The translations under genes were made by a program, and so were the position numbers. Below are positions 44,053 to 52,791 of a stretch of DNA of 64,000 bases, one piece after another (positions within the stretch are counted from its first letter, which is position 1; every line of letters starts with the position of its first letter). The DNA is from Pseudomonadota bacterium. Lineage in GTDB: Bacteria; Pseudomonadota; Gammaproteobacteria; Burkholderiales; Burkholderiaceae_C. Location of the stretch: positions 1 through 64,000 of the forward strand of contig JAEWIF010000050.1 of assembly GCA_023387335.1 (NCBI GenBank), written 5' to 3'. The notes under the pieces were generated by a model. That model saw nothing but the letters and a program-made list of their open reading frames with translations, did not search any database and was not told the DNA's origin.

Positions 44053-45621
44053 TCAAGCCTCCGCGCTGCGGCCCTTGACCGCGAACAGCCCCTGCGGCCG
44101 CTTCTGGATGAACACCACGATCAGCACCAGCACCGCGATCTTGGCCAGCACGGCGCCCGCCCAGCCCTCGATGAACTTGTTCAGCACGCCCAGCCCCAGC
44201 GCCGCGTACACCGTGCCGGCCAGCTGGCCCACGCCGCCCAGCACCACCACCATGAACGAGTCCACGATGTAGGCCTGCCCGAGGTCGGGACCGACGTTGC
44301 CGATCTGGCTGAGCGCGCAGCCCGCGAGGCCCGCGATGCCGGAGCCCAGCGCGAAGGCATAGGTGTCCACCCGCGCGGTGTTCACGCCCATGCAGGACGC
44401 GATCGGCCGGTTCTGCGTGACGCCGCGCACGAACAGGCCGAGCCGGGTGCGCGCGATCAGGAACGCCATCCCGGCCAGCACCGCGAACGCGAAGCCCACG
44501 ATCACCAGGCGGTTCAGCGGCAGCTGCAGGTTCTCCACCAGCACCACGCCGCCGCTCATCCAGCTCGGGTTCTCCACCGCCACGTTCTGCGCGCCGAAGA
44601 GACTTCGCACGGCCTGCATCAGCATCAGGCTGATGCCCCAGGTGGCCAGCAGCGTCTCCAGCGGGCGGCCGTACAGGAAGCGGATCACGCCGCGCTCGAG
44701 CACCGCGCCGACCAGCGCGGAAGCGGCGAACGCCGCCGGCACCGCCGCCACGAGGTACCAGTCGAACGCGCCCGGGAACCAGCTGCGGAACACGCCCTGC
44801 ACCACGTAGGTGGCGTAGGCGCCGATCATCATCAGCTCGCCGTGCGCCATGTTGATCACGCCCATCAGCCCGTAGGTGATGGCCAGGCCCAGCGCCACCA
44901 GCAGCAGGATGGAGCCCAGGCTGATGCCGGAGAAGACCTGCGCCGCGCGGTCGGCCCAGGCCAGGGCCGACTCGACCTGCCCCAGCGAAGCCTGCAGCGC
45001 CGCCTTGACGTCGGGCTCGCCCTCCTCGCGCAGGCGGTCGAGCAGCAGCGTCTTGGTCGCGGGGCTGTGGCTGCCGCCCAGCAGGCGCGCCGCTTCCAGG
45101 CGCTTGGCCTTGTCGTCGCTGCCCAGGAGGGCCGCCGCGCGCACCAGCGCCAGCTGCGCCTTGATGCCGGCGTCCTGCTCGGCGGCGTAGGCCTTCTCGA
45201 TCATCGGCAGGCGCGACTCGTCGGGCTCGCGGCGCAGCGCGGCCACCGCCTCGGCGCGCAACGCGCGGTCCGGCGAGAACAGCTTGATCGCGGCCAGCGC
45301 GCCGTCGATCTCGCCGCGCATGCGGTTGTTGCTGACCACGTCCTCGGCGTCGGCCGGCAGTTCGGCGGCGGCGCCGCTGACCGGGTCCACGCCCTGGCCG
45401 TCGCGCACGATGAACACCTTGCCGCCCGCGGCCTTCACCGCGTCGTCGCCCAGCGCCTGCAGGAAGGCGACGGTCCTGTCGTCGGCGGTCGCGATGGCCT
45501 TGTTGAGGGCTTCGATGCGCGTGTCGGGTTCGCCGATGGCGATGGCGGTGGCTTCGTCGGCGGTGAGCGCATGCGCATGCATGCAGGCCACCGCGGCCAG
45601 GAGGAGGAGAAGTCGCTTCAT
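44053..45621 (-). CDS. urtB: Urea ABC transporter permease UrtB
   Basis: The product has 522 residues. It starts with a signal-like helix (MKRLLLLLAAVACMHAHAL), then an extracytoplasmic helical domain of about 200 residues containing HEAT-like repeats, then the LivH-type permease (GISLGSILLLVALGLAITYG; GVINMAHGELMMIGAY). This long N-terminal domain is typical of proteobacterial UrtB. The ATG at 45621 fits the signal; open frame further upstream belongs to urtA antisense-like sequence. A repeat pair separates it from urtA. Confidence 0.92.
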   Translation of the reverse strand: MKRLLLLLAAVACMHAHALTADEATAIAIGEPDTRIEALNKAIATADDRTVAFLQALGDDAVKAAGGKVFIVRDGQGVDPVSGAAAELPADAEDVVSNNRMRGEIDGALAAIKLFSPDRALRAEAVAALRREPDESRLPMIEKAYAAEQDAGIKAQLALVRAAALLGSDDKAKRLEAARLLGGSHSPATKTLLLDRLREEGEPDVKAALQASLGQVESALAWADRAAQVFSGISLGSILLLVALGLAITYGLMGVINMAHGELMMIGAYATYVVQGVFRSWFPGAFDWYLVAAVPAAFAASALVGAVLERGVIRFLYGRPLETLLATWGISLMLMQAVRSLFGAQNVAVENPSWMSGGVVLVENLQLPLNRLVIVGFAFAVLAGMAFLIARTRLGLFVRGVTQNRPIASCMGVNTARVDTYAFALGSGIAGLAGCALSQIGNVGPDLGQAYIVDSFMVVVLGGVGQLAGTVYAALGLGVLNKFIEGWAGAVLAKIAVLVLIVVFIQKRPQGLFAVKGRSAEA

Positions 45622-45636
45622 GGGATAACTCACGCT

Positions 45637-45697
45637 CGTCATTCCCGCGGCGGCGGGAATGACGGAGGGGGTGTCCCCGCCTTCGCGGGGACGACGA
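45637..45697. repeat. Pair of palindromic repeats between urtA and urtB
   Basis: Units CGTCATTCCCGC-GGC-GGCGGGAATGACGG (45637-45665) and GTCCCCGC-CTTC-GCGGGGAC (core of 45670-45697). They lie in the 77-bp gap inside the urt operon and may attenuate or stabilise transcript ends. Confidence 0.85.
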
Positions 45698-45698
45698 C

Positions 45699-46973
45699 TT
45701 ACATCGACTTGCCGTCCGGCTCGTCCTTCTTCTTGTCGTTGCCGTCGATGAAGGGCGACCAGGGCTTTGCCTTGACCGGACCCGGCGTCTTCCACACCAC
45801 GTTGAACTGCCCGTCCGCCTTCACTTCGCCGATGAACACCGGCTTGTGCAGGTGGTGGTTCTTCTCGTCCATCTTGGCGGTGAAGCCCGAGGGCGCCTTG
45901 AAGGTCTGGCCGCCCATCGCGGCGACGACCTTGTCGACGTCGGTGGACTTGGCCTTCTCGACCGCCTGCTTCCACATGTAGACGCCGATGTAGGTGGCTT
46001 CCATCGGGTCGTTGGTGAGCGGCTTGTCCTTGTGGCCGGCGATGTTCTTGGCCTTGGCGTACGCGGCCCACTTCTTCGTGAACTCGTCGTTGGACGGGTT
46101 CTTGACCGACATGAAGTAGTTCCAGGCCGCCAGGTGGCCCACCAGCGGCTTGGTGTCCACGCCGCGCAGCTCTTCCTCGCCCACAGAGAAGGCGACCACC
46201 GGCACGTCCTTGGCCTTCAGGCCGGCGTTGCCCAGTTCCTTGTAGAAGGGCACGTTGGAGTCGCCGTTGATCGTGGAGATCACCGCCGTCTTGCCGCCGG
46301 CGGAGAACTTCTTGATGTCCGCGACGATGGTCTGGTAGTCGGCGTGGCCGAACGGCGTGTACTTCTCGTCGATGTCGCTGTCCTTCACGCCCTTGGACTT
46401 CAGGAACGCGCGCAGGATCTTGTTGGTGGTGCGCGGATAGACGTAGTCGGTGCCCAGCAGCACGAAGCGCTTGGCGCCACCGCCTTCCTTGCTCATCAGG
46501 TATTCCACCGCGGGGATGGCCTGCTGGTTGGGCGCGGCGCCCGTGTAGAACACGTTCTTGGACAGCTCCTCGCCCTCGTACTGCACGGGGTAGAACAGGA
46601 GGCCGTTGAGCTCCTCGACCACCGGCAGCACCGACTTGCGCGACACGCTGGTCCAGCAGCCGAACATCACGGCCACCTTGTCCTGCGTGAGCAGCTGCTT
46701 GGTCTTCTCGGCGAACAGCGGCCAGTTGGACGCCGGGTCCACCACCACCGGCTCGAGCTTCTTGCCGAGCACGCCGCCCTTGGCGTTGATCTCCTCGATG
46801 GCCATCAGGGCCGTGTCCTTCAGGACGGTTTCGGAGATCGCCATCGTGCCGGACAGGCTGTGCAGGATGCCGACCTTGATGGTGCCGCCGGACTGCGCCA
46901 GCGCGGGAAGGGAAGCGGTGCCCGCCAGGGCCACCGCGGCGGTCAACGCCTTGAGGGTGAATCGTCTTTGCAT
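45699..46973 (-). CDS. urtA: Urea-binding periplasmic protein UrtA
   Basis: The product has 424 residues with a Sec signal (AVALAGTASLPALAQSGGTI). IKVGILHSLSGTMAISETVL and the segment FGCWTSVSRKSVLPVVEELN are diagnostic of UrtA. EYLMSKEGGGAKRFVLLGTD contains a sequence typical of the second lobe. It captures urea with high affinity. The upstream region (46974-47174) is the shared divergent promoter area with the hemerythrin gene. Confidence 0.94.
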   Translation of the reverse strand: MQRRFTLKALTAAVALAGTASLPALAQSGGTIKVGILHSLSGTMAISETVLKDTALMAIEEINAKGGVLGKKLEPVVVDPASNWPLFAEKTKQLLTQDKVAVMFGCWTSVSRKSVLPVVEELNGLLFYPVQYEGEELSKNVFYTGAAPNQQAIPAVEYLMSKEGGGAKRFVLLGTDYVYPRTTNKILRAFLKSKGVKDSDIDEKYTPFGHADYQTIVADIKKFSAGGKTAVISTINGDSNVPFYKELGNAGLKAKDVPVVAFSVGEEELRGVDTKPLVGHLAAWNYFMSVKNPSNDEFTKKWAAYAKAKNIAGHKDKPLTNDPMEATYIGVYMWKQAVEKAKSTDVDKVVAAMGGQTFKAPSGFTAKMDEKNHHLHKPVFIGEVKADGQFNVVWKTPGPVKAKPWSPFIDGNDKKKDEPDGKSM

Positions 46974-47174
46974 CTGCTGCGCTCCAGGAGGTAGTGAGGG
47001 AAGCCCGTATGGACGAGGTCCATGCTAGGGAGCGGTGCAGCCGGAGCAAATACGCCGAGTGGCGTACACGGCAGCGGTAACAAAGCTCGACGACGCCCTG
47101 TTCCTACATGGGCCGCGAGGATGGCTGGGCATCATGGCCGGTTCGCAAGTTGCCCCATCCGAAGGAGACCGCCG

Positions 47175-47795
47175 ATGACTTCCATGCTCAGCAAGGTGTC
47201 GCCCACCATCACCAACATGATCCGCATGGACCACACGCACGTGGTCTCCGCCTTCCACCAGTACCAGGTCGATACGCCGGCGCGGGTGAAGAAGGGGCTG
47301 GCGGACAACATCTGCCTGGCGCTGGAGGTGCACGCGCAGCTGGAAGAGGAGATCTTCTATCCCGCGCTGCGCGAGGTGGCGCCCGACGAGGCGGTGGAGA
47401 AGGCCAAGCCCGAGCACGACGAGATGCGCGGCCTGATCGCCCGCCTGCGCGTGCTGCAGCCGACCGATCCGGCCTTCGACCAGACCATGTTCGACCTGAT
47501 GCGCACGGTGCTGCACCATGTGGCCGACGAGGAATCGCAGCTGCTGCCCAAGGCGGAACGGCTGCTCACGAGCCAGCTGTCGGAGATGGGCGCGCGCATG
47601 ACGCGGCGTCGCATGCAACTGATCGGGCCGCGCAGCGGCGAGCTGGCGGGAAGCATGGCGCGGTCGATGAGCACGGGGACCATGCTGGCCGCTGCCGGCG
47701 CGCTGGCGGCGGCGGGTGGGTTGCTGCTGGCCCGCAGGACGCCGGCTTCGACGTCCAGGAGCCAGTGGCTCAACCCGGCGCGCTGGGGGCACTGA
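47175..47795 (+). CDS. Hemerythrin domain protein with C-terminal membrane helix
   Basis: The product has 206 residues. The hemerythrin-like four-helix bundle has di-iron His/Glu ligands visible as DHTHVVSAFHQY, HAQLEEEIFYPAL, PEHDEMRGL and HHVADEESQLLP. A C-terminal hydrophobic helix (MLAAAGALAAAGGLLLARR) anchors it. AAGGAG sits before the ATG. It is divergent from urtA and convergent with the response regulator, so no operon. It may sense oxygen or iron; no specific role is known. Confidence 0.9.
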   Translation: MTSMLSKVSPTITNMIRMDHTHVVSAFHQYQVDTPARVKKGLADNICLALEVHAQLEEEIFYPALREVAPDEAVEKAKPEHDEMRGLIARLRVLQPTDPAFDQTMFDLMRTVLHHVADEESQLLPKAERLLTSQLSEMGARMTRRRMQLIGPRSGELAGSMARSMSTGTMLAAAGALAAAGGLLLARRTPASTSRSQWLNPARWGH

Positions 47796-47801
47796 GCCCC
47801 G

Positions 47802-48779
47802 CTACTCCCCGAACCCCGGATGCAGCTGCCGCATCCGGTTCATCGCCATCGCCGCGGCCGCGGTGCGCGTCTCCACGCCCAGCTTGGCGAGGATGCGTTC
47901 CAGGTGCTTCTTCACCGTCGCCGGGCTCGCGCCCAGGATGTCGGCGACGTCGCGGTTGATCTTCCCCTTCGCGACCCAGTAGAGCACCTCCGCTTCGCGC
48001 GCCGTCAGCTTGAACGCCAGGCTCATGGACTCGATCACCGCCGCGTCCGACACCTCGCGCATCACGATCAGCCAGTCGCCGCCCTCCTCGTCCTGCCCGA
48101 TCTGCTGGTGCAGGCGGAAGCAGAGTCGCCGCGCCCCGAGTTCGGCCGTCAGCCGCGGCGGCTCGACCTGCTGCAAGGCCAGCGCGAGATGCCTGCGCAG
48201 CCAGTCCGCGACCGGCGCCGGCGCCAGCGGACCGGCACTGCCGTAGTACGCCTGCAGCAGCTCGCGCGCCAGCGGCGTCTGCCACAGCAGGCGGCCGTCG
48301 CTCACGCGCACAGCGATGCTGGCGTAGCCGTAGGCGTCGAGCGCGTTGCGCGTCTGCCGCGCCTGCCGCGCGCCCTGCATGTGCACGTTCATGCGCGCGA
48401 GCACTTCCTTGGGCTTGATCGGCTTGGTGACGTAGTCAACGCCGCCCGCGTCGAGCGCAGCGACCAGGTGCTCGGTCTCGGTGAGGCCCGTCATGAAGAT
48501 GATCGGAATGTGCGCCGTGCGCGGCGCCGACTTCAGGCGGCGCGCGACCTCGAAGCCGTCCATGCCCGGCATCATCGCGTCGAGCAGCACGATGTCGGGC
48601 AGCGCCTGCTCGGCGCGCGCCAGCGCCGCGGCGCCGCTGGTGGCCACCAGCACCGTGTAGCCGGACTCGTCCAGCGCGTCGTGCAGCACGGCGATGTTGT
48701 CCGGCACGTCGTCCACCACCAGCACCACGTCACTGTTGGCGCGGTCCAGGGCCGGATGCAGCGAGGCGGACGGGTTCAT
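47802..48779 (-). CDS. Response regulator with LuxR-type DNA-binding domain
   Basis: The product has 325 residues. The receiver domain spans about 17-135 with acidic pocket VVDDVPDN, phosphoacceptor Asp67 (VLLDAMMPG) and Lys119 (VTKPIKP). A PAS-like middle region follows. The LuxR helix-turn-helix is about 256-315 (LTAREAEVLYWVAKGKINRD, then SPATVKKHLERI). The start overlaps the hybrid kinase gene by 4 bp (ATGA), so this is the kinase's partner. Its likely targets are the adjacent divergent urease and urt operons, inferred from position. Confidence 0.93.
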   Translation of the reverse strand: MNPSASLHPALDRANSDVVLVVDDVPDNIAVLHDALDESGYTVLVATSGAAALARAEQALPDIVLLDAMMPGMDGFEVARRLKSAPRTAHIPIIFMTGLTETEHLVAALDAGGVDYVTKPIKPKEVLARMNVHMQGARQARQTRNALDAYGYASIAVRVSDGRLLWQTPLARELLQAYYGSAGPLAPAPVADWLRRHLALALQQVEPPRLTAELGARRLCFRLHQQIGQDEEGGDWLIVMREVSDAAVIESMSLAFKLTAREAEVLYWVAKGKINRDVADILGASPATVKKHLERILAKLGVETRTAAAAMAMNRMRQLHPGFGE

Positions 48780-51700
48780 CGCAACGCCTCCTGGCCCGGG
48801 CCGCTGGCGATCTGCCGGCCCAGCGCCTCGAACTCGAAGGCTTGCGCGAGCCGGCGCGCGGCCTGGCAGAACGCGGCGGTCGCGGGTTGCGAGGATTCGA
48901 TCTCGTCGAGCTTGTTCAGCACGCCGCGCGGGTAGCCCAGCTGCACCAGTTGCGAAAGCGCGGCCAGCGATTCGGCGTCGGGCCTTGCAGTCGCCACGGG
49001 CAACGCGGGCGGGAGTGGCACCGCCGTGCGCTCGCCATAAGTCCAACGCAGCGACAACGCACGCTGCAACCAGTCCAGCAATTCCGCATGCCGCACCGGC
49101 TTGAGGATGAAGTCCTCCGCGCGCACGCCCGCGTCGTTGTCCAGGCCCTTGTCGAAGGCGTTGGCCGAGACGATGGCGACGCGAGCGCGCCCGCCCGGCA
49201 AGTGTCGCGCGCGACGCAAGGTCTCCCAGCCGTCGATGCCCGGCATGGCCAGGTCCATCAGGAGGGCGTCGGGCGCGAGGCCGGCGGCCAGCAGGTCCAG
49301 CGCGTCGTGGCCGCTGGCGGCGGTGCGCAGCTCGAAGCCGAGCGGCTCCAGCAGCTGCACCAGCAGCTCGCGGTCGGCCTCCTCGTTGTCCACCACCAGC
49401 AGCAGCCGGCGCTCGCCTTCGTAGCCGCGCGGCCGCGCCGGCGCGGCGGCGTGCGAAGCGACGCCGTGCACCTGCGGCAGGAACAGCCGCACCTCGAAAG
49501 TGGAGCCGCGGCCCGGCTCGCTGTGCACCGAGAGCTGGCCGCCCATCAGGTCGGTGAGCATCTTGGCGATGGTGAGGCCCAGGCCCGCGCCCGGCGCCGA
49601 GGCGCCCGCGCCCTCGCCGCGCGCGAACGGCTCGAACACGCGCGCGATCTCCGCGGCCGACATGCCCGGCCCGGTGTCCGCGATCTCCAGCCTGGCCATC
49701 TCCCGCGCGTAGCGCACCCGCAGCGTCACGCGGCCCTCGGCGGTGAACTTCACCGCGTTGCCCAGCAGGTTGATCAGGATCTGCCGCACCCGCTTCTCGT
49801 CGGCCCGCACCACCTCGGGGATGGCGCCCACCACGTCGAAGCGGAAGCCCAGGCCCTTGGCCGCGGCCTGCAGCTCGAACAGGCCGGCCATCTCGTGCAC
49901 GCAGTCGGCGAACTGCATCGGCTTGACGCTCAGCGTGAGCTTGCCGGCCTCGATGCGGGCGATGTCCAGCGTGCCCTCGATCAGGGATAGCAGGTGCTCG
50001 CCGCCGCGCCGGATCACGTTGACCGCCTGGCGCCGGTGCGGCGGCAGCGCCGCGTCCTCGCCCATCAGCTGCGCGTAGCCCAGGATGCTGTTGAGCGGCG
50101 TGCGCAGCTCGTGGCTGATGGCGCTGATGTAGCGGCTCTTGGCGTGGTTGGCCTGCTCGGCCGCGCGGCGCGCCTCGTCGGCGGCGAGCTTGGCTTCCTG
50201 CAGCGCCTGGTCGGTCCGGCGGTGCGACTCGATCTCGCGCACCAGCAGGTGGGTCTGGCGGTTCGATTCCTCCTGCGCCACCTGCCGGCTCTTGTGCGCC
50301 AGCACCAGCCACCAGGCGACGATGCCGGCGATCACCAGCAGCGCGAAATAGGCCTTGAGGAAGCCGGCGCTCAGGGCCTCCTGCGCGGTCCGGGCGGCAT
50401 CGGGCATCAGCTCCTGCAGCGGCCGCAGTTCCTGGTGGTAGAGCAGGCCGAACACCGCGGCCAGCAGCGGCACGATCACCGTCGTCAGCAGCAGGAAGTG
50501 GCCGAGGCCGGTGTCGAGGTAAGGCCAGACGCGTCGGGGCAGGACCGCGCGCAGCGCGGCCGACCACTGCGAGGCCAGGCGCGCGTCGGGCTTGCAGGCG
50601 TCGCCGCAGCGCGCGTCCAGCGTGCAGCACAGCGAGCAGATGCAGCCCTGGTAGGCCGGGCAGTGCGCCATGTCGGGCGCCTCGTAGGCCTGCTCGCAGA
50701 TCACGCAGCGGTGCAGCGCGGCGCCGCGCGGCCGCGGTTCGTGCTTGCGGGTCAGGTAGTAGCGGCCGCGCGTGGCCCACGCGATGGCCGGCGCGGCGAC
50801 GAAGGCCACGCCCATCGCGATCAGCGCGGAGAAGGCTTGGGCCATCGCCCCGAACGCGCCCTGCCAGGCCGCGATCGACAGGCTGGAGGCCAGGACCATC
50901 GCGCCCACGCCGACCGGGTTCACGTCGTACAGGTAGGCGCGCCGGAACTCGATGCCACGCGGCGAGAGCCCCAGCGGCTTGTTCACGACCAGGTCCGCGA
51001 CCACCGCCATGATCCAGGCGATGGCGATGTTGGAGTACAGCCCCAGCACGTCGCCCAGCGCCTGGAACACGTTCATCTCCATCAGCATGAAGGCGATCAG
51101 CGTGTTGAACACGACCCACACCACCCGCCCCGGATGGCTGTGGGTGACGCGCGAGAAGAAGTTGGACCAGGCCAGCGAACCGGCGTACGCGTTGGTGACG
51201 TTGATCTTGAGCTGCGAGATCACCACGAAGATGGCCGTGGCCGCCACCGCCCAGCCGAAGTGCGGGAACACGTACTCGTAGGCGGCCAGGTACATCTGGT
51301 TGGGATCGACCGCGCGTTCGGCCGGCACCATGTGGCTGATCGCCAGCCAGGCGAGCAGCGCGCCGCCCAGCATCTTGAGCACGCCCAGCACCACCCAGCC
51401 CGGCCCGCCCGCCAGCACGCCCAGCCACCAGGCGGCGCGGCGGCCGCGTTCGGCGCGCGGCATGAAGCGCAGATAGTCGGCCTGTTCCCCCATCTGGGTG
51501 ATGAGCGCCACGCCGACGGTGAGCGCCGCACCGAAAGCGTGCAACTCGAAGCCGCCGGTGCCGCTTTTCTCCCCGACGTAGTGCACCACGCCGGAAAACG
51601 CCCCAGGATCGCGCGCGAGCACATAGATGAACGGCACGACGAGCATCACCAGCCACACCGGCTGGGTCCACGCCTGCAGCCGGCTGATGGCCGACACGCC

Positions 51701-52225
51701 GTGCGCCACCAGCGGGATGACGGCCAGGGAGCAGAGCAGGTAGCCCCAGGTCGGCGGCACGCCCAGCGCCAGCTCCAGCGCGTAGGCCATCACCGCCGCC
51801 TCGAGCGCGAAGAAGATGAAGGTGAAGGACGCGTAGATCAGCGAGGTGATCGTGGAGCCGATGTAGCCGAAGCCCGCGCCGCGCGTGAGCAGGTCCATGT
51901 CCACGCTGTACCGAGCGGCGTACACGCTGACCGGTAGCCCGGCCAGGAAGATGACCAGCCCCGTGGCCAGGATGGCCCAGAACGCGTTGACCCAGCCGTA
52001 CTGGACCAGCAGCGTGGCGCCCACCGCTTCCAGGATCAGGAACGAGGCGGCGCCGAAGGCTGTGTTGGCCACGCGGAAGGCCGACCACTTGCGGAAGCGC
52101 TGCGGCGTGTAGCGAAGCGCGTAGTCCTCCATGGTCTCGCGCGCCACCCAGCTGTTGTAGTCGCGCCGGACCTTCACCACCCGCTGGGGCGGGTCGGCCG
52201 GCTGGATGGGAATCACCTCGTTCAC
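48776..52225 (-). CDS. Hybrid histidine kinase with N-terminal NCS1-type nucleobase permease domain
   Basis: The product has 1149 residues. Residues about 20-500 form a 12-helix NCS1 (purine/cytosine/allantoin) symporter-like domain. Residues 507-544 are Cys-rich (CVIC, then HC, CIC, CC, RC and C), looking like a metal-binding site. Two more helices (about 575-600 and 622-645) lead to a coiled coil, then the histidine kinase: H-box HELRTP (His705), N-box NLLGNAVKFT (Asn823), G-boxes ADTGPGM and GAGLGLTIAK. A receiver domain (Asp991, Lys1042) and a short helical tail follow. It probably senses a purine-pathway nucleobase or ureide during transport and signals to the LuxR-type regulator. The GTG start is uncertain; GTG 52216 and ATG 52132 are alternatives. 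Confidence 0.9.
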   Translation of the reverse strand: MNEVIPIQPADPPQRVVKVRRDYNSWVARETMEDYALRYTPQRFRKWSAFRVANTAFGAASFLILEAVGATLLVQYGWVNAFWAILATGLVIFLAGLPVSVYAARYSVDMDLLTRGAGFGYIGSTITSLIYASFTFIFFALEAAVMAYALELALGVPPTWGYLLCSLAVIPLVAHGVSAISRLQAWTQPVWLVMLVVPFIYVLARDPGAFSGVVHYVGEKSGTGGFELHAFGAALTVGVALITQMGEQADYLRFMPRAERGRRAAWWLGVLAGGPGWVVLGVLKMLGGALLAWLAISHMVPAERAVDPNQMYLAAYEYVFPHFGWAVAATAIFVVISQLKINVTNAYAGSLAWSNFFSRVTHSHPGRVVWVVFNTLIAFMLMEMNVFQALGDVLGLYSNIAIAWIMAVVADLVVNKPLGLSPRGIEFRRAYLYDVNPVGVGAMVLASSLSIAAWQGAFGAMAQAFSALIAMGVAFVAAPAIAWATRGRYYLTRKHEPRPRGAALHRCVICEQAYEAPDMAHCPAYQGCICSLCCTLDARCGDACKPDARLASQWSAALRAVLPRRVWPYLDTGLGHFLLLTTVIVPLLAAVFGLLYHQELRPLQELMPDAARTAQEALSAGFLKAYFALLVIAGIVAWWLVLAHKSRQVAQEESNRQTHLLVREIESHRRTDQALQEAKLAADEARRAAEQANHAKSRYISAISHELRTPLNSILGYAQLMGEDAALPPHRRQAVNVIRRGGEHLLSLIEGTLDIARIEAGKLTLSVKPMQFADCVHEMAGLFELQAAAKGLGFRFDVVGAIPEVVRADEKRVRQILINLLGNAVKFTAEGRVTLRVRYAREMARLEIADTGPGMSAAEIARVFEPFARGEGAGASAPGAGLGLTIAKMLTDLMGGQLSVHSEPGRGSTFEVRLFLPQVHGVASHAAAPARPRGYEGERRLLLVVDNEEADRELLVQLLEPLGFELRTAASGHDALDLLAAGLAPDALLMDLAMPGIDGWETLRRARHLPGGRARVAIVSANAFDKGLDNDAGVRAEDFILKPVRHAELLDWLQRALSLRWTYGERTAVPLPPALPVATARPDAESLAALSQLVQLGYPRGVLNKLDEIESSQPATAAFCQAARRLAQAFEFEALGRQIASGPGQEALR

Positions 52226-52296
52226 GCGACCGTTGTGCAAGGCGCATGCCGGGGCAGCCCGGCAGGCACGCCCCTTGCACTGGTTTGGTTCACACC
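52226..52296. promoter_or_regulatory. Divergent control region between kinase gene and ureA with sigma-54-like elements
   Basis: Plus strand: AGGCACG-CCCC-TTGCA (52264-52279), a strong match to the -24/-12 consensus with GG-N10-GC. Minus strand: CGGCATG-CGCC-TTGCA (52251 down to 52236) also has GG-N10-GC. They are nested in the inverted repeat GTGCAAGG (52235-52242) / CCTTGCAC (52273-52280). The predicted start sites fall only 7 bp before ureA and at the kinase start codon, so leaders would be very short. TGCACT-N5-GGTTCA (52276-52292) resembles an NtrC site. Confidence 0.5.
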
Positions 52297-52599
52297 ATGG
52301 AACTGACACCCCGCGAGAAGGACAAGCTGCTGATCTTCACGGCCGCGCTCCTGGCCGAACGTCGCAAGGCGCGTGGCCTCAAGCTCAACTATCCGGAGGC
52401 GGTCGCGCTGATCTCGGCGGCCGTGATGGAAGGTGCCCGCGACGGCAAGACCGTGGCGCAGCTGATGGCCCAGGGCCGCGAGGTCCTCACCCGCGCCGAC
52501 GTTATGGAAGGCGTGGCGGACATGATCCCCGACATCCAGGTCGAAGCGACCTTTCCCGACGGCACCAAGCTCGTGACGGTGCACCAGCCGATCGTCTGA
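52297..52599 (+). CDS. ureA: Urease gamma subunit
   Basis: The product has 100 residues, the normal length. MELTPREKDKLLIFTAALLA and LNYPEAVALISAAVMEGARD are diagnostic; it ends GTKLVTVHQPIV. It forms the outer part of the (UreABC)3 enzyme. First gene of the urease operon. The ATG has no Shine-Dalgarno sequence, which fits a very short or leaderless transcript from the predicted -24/-12 promoter. Confidence 0.96.
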   Translation: MELTPREKDKLLIFTAALLAERRKARGLKLNYPEAVALISAAVMEGARDGKTVAQLMAQGREVLTRADVMEGVADMIPDIQVEATFPDGTKLVTVHQPIV

Positions 52600-52618
52600 A
52601 CCCGAAGAGGACACAAAC

Positions 52619-52786
52619 ATGAAGAAGAACCACGCGATCGCCTTGCTGCTCTGCGCTCCCGCGGCCTGGGCCCACGAAGGCCACGGCCTGGCCGGCTCGC
52701 ACTGGCACGCCAGCGACGCCTTCGGCCTGCTGCTGGTGGGCGGCGTGGCCGCGCTCGTCTACTGGTTCACGCGCGGCGGCAAGTGA
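52619..52786 (+). CDS. 55-residue His-rich membrane-anchored protein in the urease operon
   Basis: The gene is short and easily overlooked. The peptide has a signal-like N-terminus (KKNHAIALLLCAPAAWA), then a His cluster (HEGHG..., then HWH) on the exported side, then a membrane helix (AFGLLLVGGVAALVYWF) and a basic C-terminal end (TRGGK). An AAGAGGA ribosome site precedes the ATG, and the gene fits exactly between ureA and ureB (20 bp and 5 bp gaps). Five His in about 13 residues suggest nickel or zinc binding at the membrane. It is not UreE, UreJ or a known urease subunit. Confidence 0.75.
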   Translation: MKKNHAIALLLCAPAAWAHEGHGLAGSHWHASDAFGLLLVGGVAALVYWFTRGGK

Positions 52787-52791
52787 ACGCC

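Noticed and set aside
44053..47049. A single 998-codon minus-strand reading across urtA and urtB
   Set aside because: The first half is the wrong frame of urtA (Arg/Gly-rich, no family features); real UrtB starts at its signal peptide at 45621.
47802..52280. A 1492-codon reading that would fuse the kinase and response regulator
   Set aside because: Only its last 325 codons are the response regulator; the rest is the out-of-frame shadow of the kinase. The two genes are separate with an ATGA overlap.
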